Shown here: one piece after another, positions 16,981 to 24,992 of the stretch
Layout of the letters: every line of letters begins with the position of its first letter
How positions within the stretch are numbered: the stretch's first letter is position 1
Notes under the pieces: generated by a model
Databases searched by the model: none
The model's input: only the letters and a program-made list of their open reading frames with translations
Told to the model about the DNA's origin: nothing
Assembly (NCBI GenBank): GCA_964563925.1
Contig: CAZLZD010000031.1
Coordinates: 1 to 49,870, forward strand
Length of the DNA: 49,870 bases
Reading direction: 5' to 3'
Source: JAUILA01 sp964563925
GTDB taxonomy: Bacteria > Bacteroidota > Bacteroidia > Cytophagales > Cyclobacteriaceae
Translations under genes and position numbers: made by a program

Positions 16981-17200
16981 TCCCTTCGTCATCCCCGACC
17001 GGATTGCCGAATGGGATGGTGGTACTGCCGATCGGGGATCTCTCTGCGGACTGCCAGCCGCAAGGAGATCCCCGTTTGGGTGTATTGTCCCCACCCGGAA
17101 CATAATGACGGCCCCCTTGCACCCACCCGGAATGCAGAGACGGGGATGACGGCCCCCACCTCGTCCACCACGACCGGATTGACGGGATGGTGTTTCCTGA
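16981..17200. repeat. Hairpin-rich intergenic repeat patch
   Basis: This fills most of the 352-nt gap between two genes. It contains a strong hairpin at 17034-17073: GGGGATCTC pairs with GAGATCCCC, and inside it TGCGG pairs with CCGCA around an 8-nt loop. It also contains CGTCATCCCC near 16988 and GGGGATGACGG near 17141, inverted copies of a GGGATGACG end that recurs in the 41-kb repeat cluster, and two ATGACGGCCCCC copies (near 17104 and 17145). It looks like a mosaic of small REP-like palindromic elements. No credible gene lies in it, though frames stay open because it is G+C-rich. Confidence 0.65.
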
Positions 17201-17276
17201 ACCCACCTTTTTCCACCAACGGCGATTCAGGCTTAATGAAATTCCATATTTTAGCACAAACCAAATGTACGCCTGA

Positions 17277-20024
17277 ATGAAGCCATTTCTACTCATACCT
17301 GTTCTATGCATAAGCCTCGGCCTGTCCGCCCAGTCTTTGCAGGAAAGTTATTCTTTGAGAAAATCCATGGAAAGCGCCAGCGGACTGAAACAATATCCTG
17401 CCCGGAATATCGGTCCGGTCGTCCAGGGCGGGCGCGTCACAGATATTGAAGTTAATCCCCGGGATGTCAATGAGTATTATGTGGCTTTTGCCTCAGGAGG
17501 TATATTCAAAACCACAAATGCGGGTATTACTTTTGAGCCGGTGTTCGACAATTACGATGCCCTCGGGATTGGTGATATGGCTTTAGCACCCTCCAGCCCG
17601 GATATTTTGTATGCGGGTACCGGGGAAAAGAACAGCAGCCGTTCGAGTTACGCCGGCAGCGGGGTATACAAAAGTACCGATGGGGGTAAGACCTGGACGT
17701 CCGCAGGGTTGTCTGATACACAGCACATTGGCCGCGTACTGGTACATCCTGAAGACCCGGACCGGGTTTGGGTGGCCAGCATAGGAGCCCTGTATTCGCA
17801 TAATGAGGCCCGGGGTGTCTACCGCTCGGAAGACGGTGGTAAAACCTGGGAAAAGACCCTTTTTATAAATGACAGCACAGGTATTATTGACCTGGTCATG
17901 AACCCGGCGAATCCTGACCAGCTTTGGGCGGCGGCATGGGAACGTACACGGAAAGCCTGGAATTTCAAGGGGGATGGTCCCGGTTCTGCCATATACCGCT
18001 CCGACGACGGCGGCGTAACCTGGGAAAAAACAGTCAGGGGGTTCCCTCAGGGAGACGGCACCGGACGCATCGGGCTCGCAGTGAGTCCTTCGGACCCATC
18101 GCGCCTGTATGCATTTCTTGATAACCAAAAGAAAAAGAAGAAGGAAGAAGAGGACGAGGAGGAAGAGGAAGAAGGTCTAGACTTTGTGGATTTCCGGGAT
18201 ATGACTCCACAGCACCTGATTGAACTTGATGATGAGGTTCTTGAAGAATTTCTGAGGAGTAAAGGGTACCCTGAGAAATATTCAGCTGCATCAGTCAAGA
18301 AGGATATCAGGCAGGGTACCTATTCGCCGGTGGACATCGCCAATTATTTCGGCGATGCCAACGAGGCCCTGTTCGATACCGATGTGATCGGAGCACAGCT
18401 TTATGTATCGGATAACGGTGGAGACAGCTGGAAGCTCAGTAATTCCTATACGCTGGACGGAGTTTACTTTACCTATGGGTACTATTTCGGGGAGGTACGT
18501 GTGGCCCCGGACAATAAAGATGAGGTGTACGTGTTTGGCGTGCCTCTACTTGCTTCCTATGACGGAGGAAAGACTTTTGCCCGCATCGATACCGTCGGAG
18601 ATGTGCATGTAGACCATCAGGCTTTGTGGATCAATCCCTCCAACAGCGACCACCTGCGACTGGGCAATGACGGCGGTTTGTACGAAAGTTATGACGGTGG
18701 GGCCAACTGGAGACATATCAATAATATGCCGGTCGGACAGTTTTATACGGTGAATGTGGATAACGAAAAACCCTATAATGTGTACGGAGGATTACAGGAT
18801 AATGGCTCCCTGGCCGGTCCATCCAATTCCGTTCCTAACCGTAGCCCCTTCTGGGAAACATTGTTCGGCGGGGACGGGATGTACGTGTCACCCGACCCCA
18901 GAGATGCGGATGTGGTCTATACCGGATTTCAGTTTGGCAACTATTACAAGATCAACCGCCGCACCGGGAAGCGCAGCAAGGTGACTCCCTTGCATGATAT
19001 AGGTGAGGCACAGCTACGGTGGAACTGGCGGGCTCCCCTGATCATCAGTGAACATAATCCGGATATCGTGTACCTGGCAGCCCAGCGTGTTTACAGGAGT
19101 ATGGATGGGGGAGAATCATGGAATCCGGTCAGCAGTGACCTGACCAGGGACCTTCCCCAGGGTAATGTGCCATTCTCTACCATCAGCACCCTGGACGAAT
19201 CGCCTTTTGAATTCGGTCTCCTGATCGCCGGAACGGATGACGGTTACGTACAAATTTCAAAGAATGGAGTATGGAAGCGCGTTGAGGGTGGATTACCCGA
19301 GAATAAATGGGTCAGCTTTGTCCATGCAAGCAATCATGACAAGGAAACCTTTTTTGTATCACTTAATGGGTACAGGGAAGATGATTTCAGAACCTATATC
19401 TACCGAACGGTCAACGGCGGGGCCGAATGGAAATCCATTCGCGGGAATATGCCGGACGTGGTGGTTAACGCCATCATCCAGGATCCGGTAAGTCCCTCAC
19501 TGTTGTATGCGGGTACGGACCACGGACTTTATATAAGCCTCGATAGCGGAGTGAAATGGCATTATGTAACGGGGATTCCGAATGTATCGGTGTATGACCT
19601 GATTATACAGGAGCGGGAGAATGAACTGGTGGCAGCCACACACGGGCGAAGTATGTATGTGATGGGTGTAAAGGCCCTGCAACAGGCCTCACTTGAACCA
19701 GGTTCGCTTCATGTTACTGCCGGTAAGACCATCCGGTTTTCGTCGCGATGGGGCGAGAGCCGTTATCCGTACCTTGATCCCTATGAGCCGGAATTTACCA
19801 TAGACTATTATGCACCGGGAAAGGACCCGGTCCGGTTTACCGTCAAGGATGCAGACGGGAAAAGCATTGCTTCCTGGACCAGCGCGGCAGATGTGCCATT
19901 TGGCGGTACCACCTGGAACCTCAGGGAAGATGGCCGTAAGGGAGACTATGTAGGTAAAGGGAAATATACCCTTGAGGTAAGCCAGGGTGACTTGAAGTAT
20001 ACACAGGAAGTGGAGGTGAAGTAA
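17277..20024 (+). CDS. BNR/sortilin (VPS10)-like beta-propeller exported protein
   Basis: 915 residues with a signal peptide (MKPFLLIPVLCISLGLSAQ). The mature protein carries many Asp-box/BNR repeats (KSTDGGKTWTS, RSEDGGKTWEK, RSDDGGVTWEK, VSDNGGDSWKL, ESYDGGANWRH, RSMDGGESWNP, LDSGVKWHY), forming one or two propellers of the kind often annotated as glycosyl hydrolase or sortilin-like. Catalysis is not shown. Residues about 283-370 are an insertion between blades: a KKKKKEEEDEEEEEE tract and a helical segment (MTPQHLIELDDEVLEEFLRS, SPVDIANYFGDANEALF). The end is a beta-sandwich with DGRKGDYVGKGKYTLEV, a FlgD-like hint. No T9SS sorting domain is clear. It converges with the ACP-phosphodiesterase gene, 4 nt between stops. 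Confidence 0.82.
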   Translation: MKPFLLIPVLCISLGLSAQSLQESYSLRKSMESASGLKQYPARNIGPVVQGGRVTDIEVNPRDVNEYYVAFASGGIFKTTNAGITFEPVFDNYDALGIGDMALAPSSPDILYAGTGEKNSSRSSYAGSGVYKSTDGGKTWTSAGLSDTQHIGRVLVHPEDPDRVWVASIGALYSHNEARGVYRSEDGGKTWEKTLFINDSTGIIDLVMNPANPDQLWAAAWERTRKAWNFKGDGPGSAIYRSDDGGVTWEKTVRGFPQGDGTGRIGLAVSPSDPSRLYAFLDNQKKKKKEEEDEEEEEEGLDFVDFRDMTPQHLIELDDEVLEEFLRSKGYPEKYSAASVKKDIRQGTYSPVDIANYFGDANEALFDTDVIGAQLYVSDNGGDSWKLSNSYTLDGVYFTYGYYFGEVRVAPDNKDEVYVFGVPLLASYDGGKTFARIDTVGDVHVDHQALWINPSNSDHLRLGNDGGLYESYDGGANWRHINNMPVGQFYTVNVDNEKPYNVYGGLQDNGSLAGPSNSVPNRSPFWETLFGGDGMYVSPDPRDADVVYTGFQFGNYYKINRRTGKRSKVTPLHDIGEAQLRWNWRAPLIISEHNPDIVYLAAQRVYRSMDGGESWNPVSSDLTRDLPQGNVPFSTISTLDESPFEFGLLIAGTDDGYVQISKNGVWKRVEGGLPENKWVSFVHASNHDKETFFVSLNGYREDDFRTYIYRTVNGGAEWKSIRGNMPDVVVNAIIQDPVSPSLLYAGTDHGLYISLDSGVKWHYVTGIPNVSVYDLIIQERENELVAATHGRSMYVMGVKALQQASLEPGSLHVTAGKTIRFSSRWGESRYPYLDPYEPEFTIDYYAPGKDPVRFTVKDADGKSIASWTSAADVPFGGTTWNLREDGRKGDYVGKGKYTLEVSQGDLKYTQEVEVK

Positions 20025-20028
20025 ACCT

Positions 20029-20625
20029 TCAGGCGGGCGGAGAAAACGCAGCATTCTCCGACGCTACCATATTCATAAGGTCGGGGAAGAATTTCCTGAA
20101 ATGGTTGCGGAAGTCTTTATAGTGGGACTCCAGGTCCGTGATCGCTTTTTCCATATGGGAGGTAAAGGTTGTCCGGCGCGCGATCCCTCTTAAAGCCTGT
20201 CCGATTCCCTCCTTCTGCGCATAGCTTAGCAGCCAGTTATGCCTTGCCATGTAGGTGAGCATACGGGAAGCCTCGGCGGGCATTTCTCCGGTACGCTCCG
20301 TCATGATCGCGTATACGCGGGCGGTGAATTGAGGCAAGGGTACCTTATGATAATTCTCCCAGTCCGCAGCCAGGAAGTGATCATAGAACATGTCCACGAT
20401 AACGCCGGCATAATGTCTGTATTTTTCCCGGAGCAGGTCTTTGCTTGCCGATACCACCGGGTGATGGTCGGTGAAATGATCTATTTTCCGGTGCAGGAGA
20501 ATGCCTCTCTGAATGCTTTCAGGATACTCTTCATAGGCATTTCCCTTTACAAAGTCACCGATGAAATTACCGAATAGAATATCCTCGGAGTTGCCTGATA
20601 AATACAGATGTGCCAGAAAATTCAT
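20029..20625 (-). CDS. Acyl carrier protein phosphodiesterase-like (DUF479)
   Basis: 198 residues. Start MNFLAHLYLSG, then FGNFIGDFVKG, the His/Asp-rich HRKIDHFTDHHP (about residues 45-57) and DMFYDHFLAADW are the conserved HD-like metal-site motifs of the AcpH/DUF479 family. AcpH removes the 4'-phosphopantetheine arm from acyl carrier protein. Length is close to the Escherichia coli enzyme. Many family members are untested, so the activity is inferred. No membrane segment. Confidence 0.88.
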   Translation of the reverse strand: MNFLAHLYLSGNSEDILFGNFIGDFVKGNAYEEYPESIQRGILLHRKIDHFTDHHPVVSASKDLLREKYRHYAGVIVDMFYDHFLAADWENYHKVPLPQFTARVYAIMTERTGEMPAEASRMLTYMARHNWLLSYAQKEGIGQALRGIARRTTFTSHMEKAITDLESHYKDFRNHFRKFFPDLMNMVASENAAFSPPA

Positions 20626-20676
20626 GACTAAAGCTAGCCCATTTATGGGAACATATTGGTGAGAGGCATAGAAATA

Positions 20677-20721
20677 CCCTGGTCCGGCCTGAAACTTAAA
20701 TCCTTTTGCGGCCGGTCAGGG
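20677..20721. repeat. Long imperfect hairpin in the gap between acpH-like and methyltransferase genes
   Basis: CCCTGGTCCGGCC (20677-20689) pairs, with one or two mismatches or bulges, with GGCCGGTCAGGG (20710-20721) around a 20-nt loop. It is not followed by a T run on either strand, so it is not a typical terminator. The rest of the 219-nt gap holds only the promoter element at 20817. Confidence 0.5.
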
Positions 20722-20816
20722 ATAAAAAGGGGCGGAGCACAGGCTGATAAGGAATAATCAATCCGGTGTCCGTATTCGCAGGAATAATGAGGCGGAAAGA
20801 ATTCTAAGGAAAGGCA

Positions 20817-20824
20817 TATCTTTG
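20817..20824 (+). promoter_or_regulatory. Promoter -7 element for the methyltransferase
   Basis: TATCTTTG, an exact TAnnTTTG match 20 nt before the ATG at 20845. The expected -33 TTTG is absent. Confidence 0.5.
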
Positions 20825-20844
20825 GAAACTAACCGACCTGATAT

Positions 20845-21534
20845 ATGCCTTTTGACGCTTACGGCCATGCGTTACGTGATTACTTCGAACAGGGCGAAGC
20901 TGATACCCTGTGGTTGAATAATTCCTACGGAAACCCGGAAAAGATGCCCGTGGAGGTGTTTTTCCGGGACGGGCAGGACCTGACCATGCTGGAAATAAGT
21001 GCCATGTCCCTTGTGCGCGGAAAGGTTCTCGATGTCGGGGCCGGGGCCGGGGCTCACGCATTGCTTCTGCAGGAAGACGGCTTTCAGGTGACCGCCATTG
21101 ACCAGTCGGCCATGGCCTGCGAGATCATGCGCGAATGGGGGGTTCACGACGTGATCCAGGGAAACATCTTTCAGTTTGACCAGGCCAGGTTTGACACCTT
21201 ATGGCTGATGATGAACGGGATCGGGATTGTGGGTACACTTGATAAACTCACCGAAGCACTGCGGCATATGAAGAAATTGCTTCATGCCGGCGGACAAATT
21301 ATTCTGGACAGCAGCGATATCCGGTATTTGTATGAGAATGATCTTCCTGAAAACCGCTATTTCGGGGAGATCGATTACCAGTATGTGTACAAAGGCAAGT
21401 CCGGAGAATGGTTCAGCTGGTTGTATGTGGACCAGCGCATGCTGAAACACCACGCCGGACAGGCCGGGTTTTCCTGCCGTATCGTCTACGAGAACAAGGA
21501 AGATCAGTACCTTGCCCTCCTGACCATGGAGTAA
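20845..21534 (+). CDS. Class I SAM-dependent methyltransferase
   Basis: 229 residues with a Rossmann-fold SAM site: motif I VLDVGAGAGAHALLL (about 62-76), an acidic end of strand 2 at VTAIDQSAMAC, a GNIFQFD-like motif and the LHAGGQIILDSSDI motif after it. The N-terminal about 50 residues (HALRDYFEQGEADTLWLNNS) probably form a substrate cap. The substrate cannot be read from the sequence. Cytoplasmic. The stop lies 3 nt from that of the convergent DUF4924 gene. Confidence 0.85.
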   Translation: MPFDAYGHALRDYFEQGEADTLWLNNSYGNPEKMPVEVFFRDGQDLTMLEISAMSLVRGKVLDVGAGAGAHALLLQEDGFQVTAIDQSAMACEIMREWGVHDVIQGNIFQFDQARFDTLWLMMNGIGIVGTLDKLTEALRHMKKLLHAGGQIILDSSDIRYLYENDLPENRYFGEIDYQYVYKGKSGEWFSWLYVDQRMLKHHAGQAGFSCRIVYENKEDQYLALLTME

Positions 21535-21537
21535 CGA

Positions 21538-22086
21538 TCAGTTATCCTGCTGAAATTGCTGCTGCTTGTAGCGGAAACTGAGATAAGACAGGAGGTTGCC
21601 AAAGTGCTCCAGCGCATTCTCCACATCTTCCGGCACCTCCTTGTTGTTCATGCGGCACAGCAATAATCCATAGATCCCGTTGAGACATGCCTGAATGTCA
21701 CTTTTTACAAGTCCGCCGGATTCCTGGATGCTTTCGCGGATATGCGGACGGGCTTCATTGTAGAGAGCAGCAAATTCCTCGTCGGCCGGAATAAGTCGTT
21801 CCTTGAGCCGCAGGAGTTCGTCGACATAGGCCTGTACCTCGGCCAGGTGACCGCGTTCACGAATACCCTGGGAATCCATTCGCCGGATAATGTCGGCAAA
21901 CCAATCCCGGATGGTGTTTTTTTCATTTTCTGCAACGGGAAAGTGGTGAATGACATACTTGCGGATATCATCCAGGTTAAATTCATATATCCTGATCAGG
22001 TCTTCCATCTGGTACATGTAGATAATGAACTCAGCCACATTTTCCTGCAGTTTCTGTCTGGCGACCGGATTTTTGTCAGTAATCAT
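21538..22086 (-). CDS. DUF4924 family protein
   Basis: 182 residues, almost all alpha-helical, with no membrane segment or signal peptide. The start ARQKLQENVAEFIIYMYQMEDLIRIYEFNLDDI is the conserved DUF4924 N-terminus, a Bacteroidota-restricted family of unknown function. The end (LSFRYKQQQFQQDN) is polar. A TATATTCG sequence (one mismatch to TAnnTTTG) lies about 30 nt upstream on the minus strand. It is divergent from lepA. Confidence 0.8.
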   Translation of the reverse strand: MITDKNPVARQKLQENVAEFIIYMYQMEDLIRIYEFNLDDIRKYVIHHFPVAENEKNTIRDWFADIIRRMDSQGIRERGHLAEVQAYVDELLRLKERLIPADEEFAALYNEARPHIRESIQESGGLVKSDIQACLNGIYGLLLCRMNNKEVPEDVENALEHFGNLLSYLSFRYKQQQFQQDN

Positions 22087-22193
22087 AATAGTACATATTC
22101 TCCCGGAAGGCGAATATAGGCAATATGCAGGATTCGGTTAAAAATAAAAGCAGGACTGATCCCATAACATAAGGACAATTCATGAATAGTCCC

Positions 22194-22201
22194 TACTTTT
22201 G
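22194..22201 (+). promoter_or_regulatory. Promoter -7 element for lepA
   Basis: TACTTTTG matches TAnnTTTG and lies about 42 nt before the lepA ATG. The -33 region is poor. Confidence 0.45.
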
Positions 22202-22243
22202 CCTATTCGGAACAAACGAAAAGGTCTGAGCATTAGATTGTAG

Positions 22244-24028
22244 ATGAAGAACATTCGAAATTTTTGCATAATCGCACATATTGACCATGGGAAAAGCACC
22301 CTGGCCGACCGCTTGCTTCAGGCCACCAATACGGTGACCGAGCGGGAGATGCAGGAGCAGTTACTGGACGACATGGACCTGGAACGCGAACGTGGCATAA
22401 CGATTAAGAGTCATGCCATCCAGATGGATTACAATTTCCATGGGCAGGATTATATCCTGAACCTGATTGATACCCCCGGACACGTGGATTTCAGTTACGA
22501 GGTATCAAGGTCGATTGCCGCGTGCGAGGGCGCCTTGCTTATCGTGGACGCCGCCCAGGGTATTGAAGCGCAGACGATTTCGAACCTGTACCTTGCCCTT
22601 GAGCATGACCTGGAGATTATTCCGGTACTTAATAAAATTGACCTTCCCAGTGCCATGCCGGAGGAGGTGACCGATGAAATTGTGAACCTGATCGGATGTG
22701 CCCCGGGCGATGTCATACATGCCAGCGCCAAGGAGGGAATCGGGATAGATAATATTTTGTCGGCGATCATTCACAGGATACCGGCGCCGAAGGGAGATCC
22801 CGACGAGCCGCTCCAGGCGATGATCTTTGATTCTGTGTTTAACCCGTACCGCGGGATTGAAGTCTATTTCCGGGTCTTCAACGGAAGCATTGCCAAGGGA
22901 GACGAGGTGAAGTTTGTGAATACCGGTAAAGTATATGAGGCCGATGAGATTGGCGTGCTTAAGCTCAAGCAGCAGCCGCGTCAGAAGGTCATGGCCGGAA
23001 ATGTAGGCTACCTGATCTCCGGGATCAAGGTTGCCAAGGAAGTAAAGGTGGGGGATACCATTACACATACCGCACGTCCGTGTAAGGCGGTGAAGGGCTT
23101 TGAGAATGTCAAGCCGATGGTCTTTGCCGGGATTTACCCCGTGGACACGTCGGATTTTGAAGAATTGCGGACCTCCATGGAAAAGCTTCAGCTCAACGAC
23201 GCCTCACTGGTCTGGGAGCCGGAAACTTCAGCCGCACTTGGATTTGGTTTTCGCTGTGGTTTCCTCGGTATGCTGCACATGGAAATTGTCCAGGAGCGCC
23301 TGGAACGGGAGTTTGATATGACCGTGATCACCACCGTTCCCTCGGTTGAGTTTCACGCCATTCAAACCGACGGTTCCATCAGGAAGATCAATGCCCCATC
23401 CGAGATGCCTGAACCGAATACGATATCACATGTGGAGGAGCCGTTCATCCGGGCCCAGATCATTACCAAGTCGGAATACATTGGAAACATCATGAACCTG
23501 TGTATTGATAAGCGCGGGATCATCAAAAACCAGGTATACCTGACCGCTGACCGGGTGGAGCTTACGTTTGAGCTTCCGCTGTCAGAAATTGTCTTTGACT
23601 TCTTTGATAAGCTGAAGACCCTGTCGCGCGGTTATGCCTCCCTTGATTATGAGCTTATCGGTTACCGCCAGTCGACCATGGTCAAGCTTGATATCCTGCT
23701 GAACGGAGATAAAGTGGATGCTCTTTCTGCTATTGTTCACCGGGACAAGGCCTATGAATGGGGTAAGCGCCTTTGCGAAAAACTGAAAGAACTGATTCCG
23801 AGGCAAATGTTTGAAATTGCGGTGCAGGCCTCCATCGGCACCAAGGTAATTGCCCGGGAGACCGTTAAGGCAATGCGTAAAAACGTATTGGCCAAATGTT
23901 ACGGGGGAGATATCAGCCGGAAAAGGAAACTTCTTGAAAAGCAGAAGAAAGGAAAGAAGCGCATGCGCCAGGTAGGCAACGTGGAAGTGCCGCAGGAGGC
24001 GTTCATGGCGGTGTTAAAACTTGACTAA
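22244..24028 (+). CDS. lepA: Elongation factor 4 (LepA), ribosomal back-translocase GTPase
   Basis: 594 residues, full length. G-motifs: G1 AHIDHGKST, G2 RGITIKSHAI, G3 DTPGHVDF, G4 NKIDLP. Domain II and EF-G-like domains III and V follow, and the LepA-specific C-terminal domain shows RETVKAMRKNVLAKCYGGDISRKRKLLEKQKKGKKRM in pieces (for example AKCYGGDISRKRKLL). EF4 acts on stalled ribosomes and in 30S maturation. folD starts 11 nt downstream, so the two are probably one transcript. Confidence 0.97.
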   Translation: MKNIRNFCIIAHIDHGKSTLADRLLQATNTVTEREMQEQLLDDMDLERERGITIKSHAIQMDYNFHGQDYILNLIDTPGHVDFSYEVSRSIAACEGALLIVDAAQGIEAQTISNLYLALEHDLEIIPVLNKIDLPSAMPEEVTDEIVNLIGCAPGDVIHASAKEGIGIDNILSAIIHRIPAPKGDPDEPLQAMIFDSVFNPYRGIEVYFRVFNGSIAKGDEVKFVNTGKVYEADEIGVLKLKQQPRQKVMAGNVGYLISGIKVAKEVKVGDTITHTARPCKAVKGFENVKPMVFAGIYPVDTSDFEELRTSMEKLQLNDASLVWEPETSAALGFGFRCGFLGMLHMEIVQERLEREFDMTVITTVPSVEFHAIQTDGSIRKINAPSEMPEPNTISHVEEPFIRAQIITKSEYIGNIMNLCIDKRGIIKNQVYLTADRVELTFELPLSEIVFDFFDKLKTLSRGYASLDYELIGYRQSTMVKLDILLNGDKVDALSAIVHRDKAYEWGKRLCEKLKELIPRQMFEIAVQASIGTKVIARETVKAMRKNVLAKCYGGDISRKRKLLEKQKKGKKRMRQVGNVEVPQEAFMAVLKLD

Positions 24029-24039
24029 CCAGAGGTAAG

Positions 24040-24933
24040 ATGACCACGTCAGAAAAAACCAACATACTCGACGGCCGTAAGGTAGCCAATGAGATCCAGG
24101 AAGAACTGCGTAAGCGGGTTGAGACGCTTAAAGCCAACGGGAGAAAGACGCCTCACCTCGCAGCCATCCTGGTAGGTGATGACGGAGCCAGCCAAACCTA
24201 TGTGAACAATAAAATCAAGGCCTGCAAAAAAGTAGGGTATGAATATACACTGCTGAACTATCCCGCCACCATTTCCGAGGAAAAGCTGCTGGCCCAGGTC
24301 GACCGGATCAATGAGGACGAGGACATAGACGGACTGATCGTACAGCTTCCGCTTCCGGAACATATTTCGTCTACCAAAGTCACCGAACATATTTCCCCGG
24401 AAAAAGACGTGGACGGATTTACCAATCTTAATTACGGCAGGATTACCTCGAACCATCCCGGTTTGATGCCGGCGACTCCGTACGGGATTGTGGAACTGCT
24501 GAAGCGGCACGGGGTCGAACTAAAGGGGAAACATTGCGTGATGGTCGGGAACAGCCGTACGGTAGGTGCCCCGATGGCGGCGATACTTTCCTACCAGGAA
24601 TTTGCCACTGTTACAGTTTGTCACAAGTATACCAGGGACCTTGCCCGGCATACACGCAATGCGGAAATTCTGATCGTTGCCACGGGTGTTCCCGGGTTGA
24701 TCAAAGGGGATATGGTCAGTGAAGGTGTCGTGGTGGTGGATGTCGGCATTACCCGAATTTCCTCGGACGACCACGAACGTGGCTACTATCTGAAAGGCGA
24801 TGTGGAATTTGATGAGGTCAGCCGGAAAGCTGCCATGATCACGCCGGTTCCCGGAGGGGTAGGTCCGATGACCATTGCCTCCCTGCTGCTGAATACCCTT
24901 AAGGCGGCAGAAAAACGCATGTCAGCTGGCTGA
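24040..24933 (+). CDS. folD: Bifunctional methylene-THF dehydrogenase / methenyl-THF cyclohydrolase
   Basis: 297 residues, full length. Oxidises 5,10-methylene-THF with NADP and hydrolyses the methenyl product to 10-formyl-THF. Visible: ILVGDDGASQTYVNNKIKAC with the catalytic Lys, GLIVQLPLPEH, the PEKDVDGFTNLNYGR motif, the nucleotide-binding VMVGNSRTVGAPMA and the C-terminal PVPGGVGPMTIASLLLNTL. Cytoplasmic one-carbon metabolism. It sits between lepA (11 nt upstream) and the OmpA gene (59 nt to its ATG). Confidence 0.96.
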   Translation: MTTSEKTNILDGRKVANEIQEELRKRVETLKANGRKTPHLAAILVGDDGASQTYVNNKIKACKKVGYEYTLLNYPATISEEKLLAQVDRINEDEDIDGLIVQLPLPEHISSTKVTEHISPEKDVDGFTNLNYGRITSNHPGLMPATPYGIVELLKRHGVELKGKHCVMVGNSRTVGAPMAAILSYQEFATVTVCHKYTRDLARHTRNAEILIVATGVPGLIKGDMVSEGVVVVDVGITRISSDDHERGYYLKGDVEFDEVSRKAAMITPVPGGVGPMTIASLLLNTLKAAEKRMSAG

Positions 24934-24992
24934 CCCGGGCAATTATTTTGATTTACTGGCGTTCCTTCTTTACTTACAGGAAAATAGTGTGC

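Noticed and set aside
16925..17311. Open frames running through the repeat patch, including an extension of the 121-residue gene
   Set aside because: They consist of Pro/Gly/Arg-rich translations of palindromic repeats and would overlap the BNR gene start.
18034..18298. Ser-rich open frames antisense to the Lys/Glu tract
   Set aside because: They are the reverse reading of a low-complexity charged stretch, giving poly-Ser.
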